Shown: positions 6,880 through 10,089 of the stretch, piece after piece | Layout of the letters: each line of letters begins with the position of its first letter | Position numbering within the stretch: the stretch's first letter is position 1 | Source: Rhodospirillaceae bacterium | GTDB taxonomy: Bacteria; Pseudomonadota; Alphaproteobacteria; Rhodospirillales; 2-02-FULL-58-16 | Length of the DNA: 10,089 nt | Assembly: GCA_030623425.1 (NCBI GenBank) | Contig: JAUXMA010000030.1 | Span: forward strand, 1 to 10,089 | Direction of reading: 5' to 3' | Program-made: the position numbers and the translations under genes | The notes under the pieces: model-generated | Database searches by the model: none | What the model saw: the letters and a program-made list of their open reading frames with translations, nothing else | What the model was told of the DNA's origin: nothing

Positions 6880-8847
6880 ATGACCGGCATGATCACCACC
6901 ACCGTCTTCCTGCCGCTGATCGGTGCCGTTCTGGCCGGCGTCCTGGCTTTCTTCGCCGCCGCCGACAAAGCCGCCCAGGGACGCCTCGACCGGTGGAGCC
7001 AGTGGCTGACTTGCGGACCCATGATCGGCTCGGCGCTGCTGGCCGTGTTCGTTTTCCGTGACGTGGTCGTGCAAGACAACGTCGGCACCATCGAGCTTTT
7101 CACGTGGATCGATTCCGGCGCCCTGGAAGTGTCGTGGGCGTTGAAGCTGGACACCCTGTCGGCGGTGATGGTGCTGACGGTGAGCGTGGTTTCGGCGCTG
7201 ATCCACGTCTATTCCATCGGCTACATGCACCATGATCCGTCGATCCCGCGTTTCATGGCGTACCTGAACCTGTTCACCTTTTTCATGCTGATGCTGGTCA
7301 CTGCCGACAACCTGGTGCAGCTGTATTTCGGCTGGGAAGGGGTCGGGCTTTGCTCTTATCTGTTGATCGGTTTCTGGTACGACAGACCATCCGCCAACGC
7401 CGCCGCCATCAAGGCTTTCGTCGTCAACAGGATCGGCGATTTCGGCTTCGCGCTCGGCATTCTCGCCACTTTCCTGCTTTTCCAGTCGGTGCACCTGGAG
7501 ACGATCTTCGCCGAAGCCCAGGGCAAGGCCGACGCCATGTTCAACGTTTTCGGCGCCGAGTTCCACGCGCTGACCGTGATTTGCCTGCTTCTGTTCGTCG
7601 GTGCCATGGGCAAGTCGGCGCAACTCGGGTTGCACACCTGGCTGCCCGACGCCATGGAAGGGCCAACGCCGGTTTCGGCCTTGATCCATGCCGCGACCAT
7701 GGTCACCGCCGGCATTTTCCTGGTGGCGCGGATGTCGCCGCTGTTCGAGTATTCGGAAACGGCGCTTGCCGTCGTCACCGTCGTCGGTGCCTCCACCGCC
7801 ATCGCCACCGCCACCATCGCTTGTGTGCAGAACGACATCAAAAGGGTGATCGCCTATTCGACTTGCAGCCAGCTTGGCTACATGTTCTTCGCCTGCGGGG
7901 TTTCGGCCTATTCGGCGGGCATCTTCCATCTCATGACGCATGCCTATTTCAAGGCCTTGCTGTTTTTGGGCGCCGGCTCGGTGATCCACGCCATGTCGGA
8001 CGAACAGGACATGCGCAAGATGGGCGGTCTGTGGAAAATAATCCCCGTCACCTACGCCGTCATGTGGGCCGGTTCCCTCGCCCTGGCCGGCATCTGGCCG
8101 TTCGCCGGCTTCTACTCCAAGGACATCATTCTCGAGGCGGCTTACGCCGCTCATTCGGGCGTCGGCGGATATGCCTTCTGGATGGGTGTGGCGGCGGCTT
8201 TCCTGACCGCGTTTTATACGTGGCGGCTGTTGCTGATGACTTTCCATGGCGCCTCGCATGCCGACGAAACGGTCCTCGCCCATGTCCACGAAAGCCCGAA
8301 AGTGATGCTGCTGCCGCTTCTTTTGCTCGCCGCCGGCGCCATTTTCGCCGGCTATGTCGGTTTTGAGTCCTTCGTCGGCGGCGAAGCGGCGGCTTTCTGG
8401 GAGAATTCCATCTTGATCCTGCCGGCCCATCAGGCCCTGGAGAACGCCCATCTAGTGCCCGGATGGGTGAAGGTCCTGCCCCTGGCCGTCGGGCTCGCCG
8501 GTATCGGCACGGCTTATGCGATGTATATGCTTTTGCCCGGGCTGCCGGGCGTTTTGGCGGAGCGTTTCCAGCTCCTCTACCGATTTTTGCTCAACAAATG
8601 GTACTTCGACGAAATCTACGATTTTCTGTTTGTCCGGCCGGCCTTCTATCTGGGACGGAATTTCTGGAAAATCGGCGACGGGACTTTGATTGACGGCGTT
8701 GGACCCGACGGCTTGGCGGCGGCGACTCTCAGTTTGGCGCGCCGGGCGGGGCGGTTGCAGAGCGGCTATCTTTACCATTACGCCTTCGCCATGCTGACCG
8801 GCGTCGCCGTTCTGGTCACCTGGTATCTGTTCCAACAGGCGGGTTGA
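6880..8847 (+). CDS. nuoL: NADH-quinone oxidoreductase subunit L (ND5-type antiporter-like subunit)
   Basis: NuoL (655 residues, full length) is the distal antiporter-like subunit of the membrane arm, related to MrpA. It has many hydrophobic helices, two inverted helix bundles in the family fold, and a C-terminal lateral helix. Key proton-path residues are visible: E153 in YFGWEGVGLCSYLL, K245 in GAMGKSAQ, H252/H270 around LHTWLPDAMEGPTPVSALIH, K358 in THAYFKALLFLGAGS and K414 in FYSKDIIL. The C-terminal half contains NKWYFDEIYDFLFVRP and ends in a last membrane helix (AFAMLTGVAVLVTWYLFQQ). The start is supported by GAGGA (6869-6873), six bases before the ATG, overlapping the end of nuoK. nuoM follows after 15 nt. 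A rare CTA Leu codon at 8452 is the only unusual codon I noticed. MrpA or NuoM as alternatives are excluded by neighbour order, length and the C-terminal region. Confidence 0.97.
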   Translation: MTGMITTTVFLPLIGAVLAGVLAFFAAADKAAQGRLDRWSQWLTCGPMIGSALLAVFVFRDVVVQDNVGTIELFTWIDSGALEVSWALKLDTLSAVMVLTVSVVSALIHVYSIGYMHHDPSIPRFMAYLNLFTFFMLMLVTADNLVQLYFGWEGVGLCSYLLIGFWYDRPSANAAAIKAFVVNRIGDFGFALGILATFLLFQSVHLETIFAEAQGKADAMFNVFGAEFHALTVICLLLFVGAMGKSAQLGLHTWLPDAMEGPTPVSALIHAATMVTAGIFLVARMSPLFEYSETALAVVTVVGASTAIATATIACVQNDIKRVIAYSTCSQLGYMFFACGVSAYSAGIFHLMTHAYFKALLFLGAGSVIHAMSDEQDMRKMGGLWKIIPVTYAVMWAGSLALAGIWPFAGFYSKDIILEAAYAAHSGVGGYAFWMGVAAAFLTAFYTWRLLLMTFHGASHADETVLAHVHESPKVMLLPLLLLAAGAIFAGYVGFESFVGGEAAAFWENSILILPAHQALENAHLVPGWVKVLPLAVGLAGIGTAYAMYMLLPGLPGVLAERFQLLYRFLLNKWYFDEIYDFLFVRPAFYLGRNFWKIGDGTLIDGVGPDGLAAATLSLARRAGRLQSGYLYHYAFAMLTGVAVLVTWYLFQQAG

Positions 8848-8862
8848 TACCAAGGATCGACG

Positions 8863-10089
8863 ATGATTCAATTTCCCATTCTTTCGCTGATCATTTTCCT
8901 GCCCCTGGCCGGCGCCGGTTTCGTCCTCACCGTTCGCGGCGACAAGGAAGTGGTGGCGCGCAATGCCCGCAACGTGACGCTGTTGACTTCGTTGACCACT
9001 TTCATCTTGTCGCTTTTCCTGTGGTTCAATTTCGACGCCTCGACCGCCGCCTTCCAGTTCGAGGAGCAAGCCGAATGGATGCCCGGCTTGAACATCTCCT
9101 ACCATTTGGGGGTCGACGGCATTTCCATGCTGTTCGTCCTGTTGACCACTTTATTGACCCCGATTTGCGTGCTCGCCAGCTGGCAATCCATCACCGAACG
9201 GATCAAGGAATACATGATCGCCTTCCTGGTCATGGAAACGATGATGGTCGGCATGTTCTCAGCCCTCGATATGGTCCTCTTCTATGTTTTCTTCGAAGGC
9301 GTGCTGATCCCGATGTTCCTGATCATCGGCGTCTGGGGCGGGCCGAACAGGGTCTACGCGGCGTTCAAGTTTTTCCTCTATACCTTGGCCGGATCGGTGC
9401 TGATGCTGCTCGCCATCCTGGCCATGTATTTCGTCGCCGGCAGCACCGACATCCCGATCCTGATGGAAACGCGTTTCCCGGTGACCCTGCAATATTGGCT
9501 GTGGCTGGCCTTTTTCGCCTCGTTCGCGGTGAAGGTGCCGATGTGGCCGGTGCATACCTGGTTGCCCGACGCTCACGTCGAGGCGCCGACGGCGGGCTCG
9601 GTGATCCTGGCCGCCGTGTTGTTGAAGTTCGGGGGCTATGGATTCCTTCGTTTCTCGCTGCCCATGTTCCCGGACGCGACGGTGCTGTTCACACCGTTGA
9701 TCTACGCTTTGAGCATCATTGCCATTATTTACACCTCGCTGGTGGCGCTGGCCCAGGAGGACATGAAAAAGCTGATCGCCTATTCCTCGGTGGCGCACAT
9801 GGGATTTGTCACCGTCGGCATCTTTACCCTGACGGTGCAGGGAATCGAAGGGGCCATATACATGATGTTGGGCCACGGCGTCGTATCGGCGGCCCTGTTC
9901 CTGATCGTCGGCGTGGTCTACGACCGCATGCATTCGCGGGATATCGAAGCCTACGGCGGCCTGGTCCATCGCATGCCAGCCTATGCTTTTGCTTTCATGG
10001 TGTTCATGCTGGCCTCGGTGGGGCTGCCGGGCACCAGCGGCTTCGTCGGCGAAATTCTGGTTCTGATCGGCGTGTTCCGGGTCAATACC
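8863..10089 (+). CDS. nuoM: NADH-quinone oxidoreductase subunit M, 5' part (partial, ND4-type)
   Basis: This is the first 409 codons of NuoM, open to the window edge without a stop; family members are about 500 residues, so roughly 90 are missing. NuoM is the middle or penultimate antiporter-like proton channel of the membrane arm, related to MrpD. Conserved charged residues are present: E145 in [14 protein letters not shown]224 in [24 protein letters not shown]255 in [12 protein letters not shown]338 in [10 protein letters not shown] and E397 in [30 protein letters not shown] (297-314) is the classic signature of the TM7-TM8 region. AAGGA (8852-8856) lies six bases before the ATG at 8863 and sets the start; the spacing to nuoL is 15 nt. 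NuoN was considered and rejected, because the [10 protein letters not shown] and [18 protein letters not shown] blocks are of NuoM type and the gene directly follows nuoL. Confidence 0.96.
   Translation, partial: MIQFPILSLIIFLPLAGAGFVLTVRGDKEVVARNARNVTLLTSLTTFILSLFLWFNFDASTAAFQFEEQAEWMPGLNISYHLGVDGISMLFVLLTTLLTPICVLASWQSITERIKEYMIAFLVMETMMVGMFSALDMVLFYVFFEGVLIPMFLIIGVWGGPNRVYAAFKFFLYTLAGSVLMLLAILAMYFVAGSTDIPILMETRFPVTLQYWLWLAFFASFAVKVPMWPVHTWLPDAHVEAPTAGSVILAAVLLKFGGYGFLRFSLPMFPDATVLFTPLIYALSIIAIIYTSLVALAQEDMKKLIAYSSVAHMGFVTVGIFTLTVQGIEGAIYMMLGHGVVSAALFLIVGVVYDRMHSRDIEAYGGLVHRMPAYAFAFMVFMLASVGLPGTSGFVGEILVLIGVFRVNT

Noticed and set aside
6493..8451. Minus-strand open frame of about 650 codons across nuoK and nuoL
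   Set aside because: It has the same in-register antisense relation. It begins right beside the single CTA codon at 8452, and its product is a repetitive His/Gln/Glu/Gly-rich shadow.
1..10089. Search for terminators, internal promoters, tRNAs, IS ends, CRISPR repeats or attachment sites
   Set aside because: Almost every base is coding, the longest gap is 75 nt, and no GC stem with a T-run, inverted terminal repeats or spaced repeats were seen by eye.

Overview
The window is a contiguous ten-gene stretch of a bacterial respiratory complex I operon (proton-translocating NADH:quinone oxidoreductase), all on the + strand. The order is nuoD (3' end only), nuoE, nuoF, nuoG, nuoH, nuoI, nuoJ, nuoK, nuoL, nuoM (5' part only). 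The window opens inside nuoD and closes inside nuoM, so nuoA-C should lie upstream and nuoN downstream in an operon of the standard order.

The organism is most likely an alphaproteobacterium. The DNA is GC-rich, and the proteins have the alphaproteobacterial/mitochondrial form: a NuoE tail like that of mitochondrial NDUFV2, a NuoI whose second half reads almost like NDUFS8, and a NuoG of about 690 residues without the N7 cluster but with the NDUFS1-type junction ([15 protein letters not shown]). NuoC and NuoD are separate, since NuoD ends on its own before nuoE. A Rhodospirillales-like lineage is plausible from the compact order, which has no extra ORFs between subunits, but the sequence does not settle genus or order.

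Layout: positions 1-4367 encode peripheral-arm subunits. These are NuoD (quinone-site subunit), NuoE and NuoF (NADH dehydrogenase module: 2Fe-2S N1a, FMN, 4Fe-4S N3) and NuoG (N1b, N4, N5). Positions 4360-5376 encode the membrane heel NuoH, and 5387-5875 the NuoI ferredoxin subunit (N6a/N6b). Positions 5951-10089 encode the membrane arm NuoJ, NuoK, NuoL and NuoM. Electrons pass from NADH to FMN, along the Fe-S chain of NuoF/G/I, to quinone at the NuoD/NuoH interface. The coupled conformational/charge relay runs through NuoH, J and K to the antiporter-like subunits.

Genes are packed tightly: start/stop overlaps at D/E, E/F, G/H and J/K, gaps of 6-15 nt at F/G, H/I, K/L and L/M, and one larger gap of 75 nt at nuoI-nuoJ. 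I see no internal promoter, terminator, RNA gene, repeat family, mobile element or CRISPR. No previously undescribed system is evident; this is conserved core metabolism. The observation most worth checking is a 20-codon proline-rich micro-ORF in the nuoI-nuoJ gap, with its own Shine-Dalgarno-like sequence and an ATGA overlap with nuoJ. Minor points are substitutions near the NuoF flavin site and a local AT-rich/rare-codon patch in nuoG.
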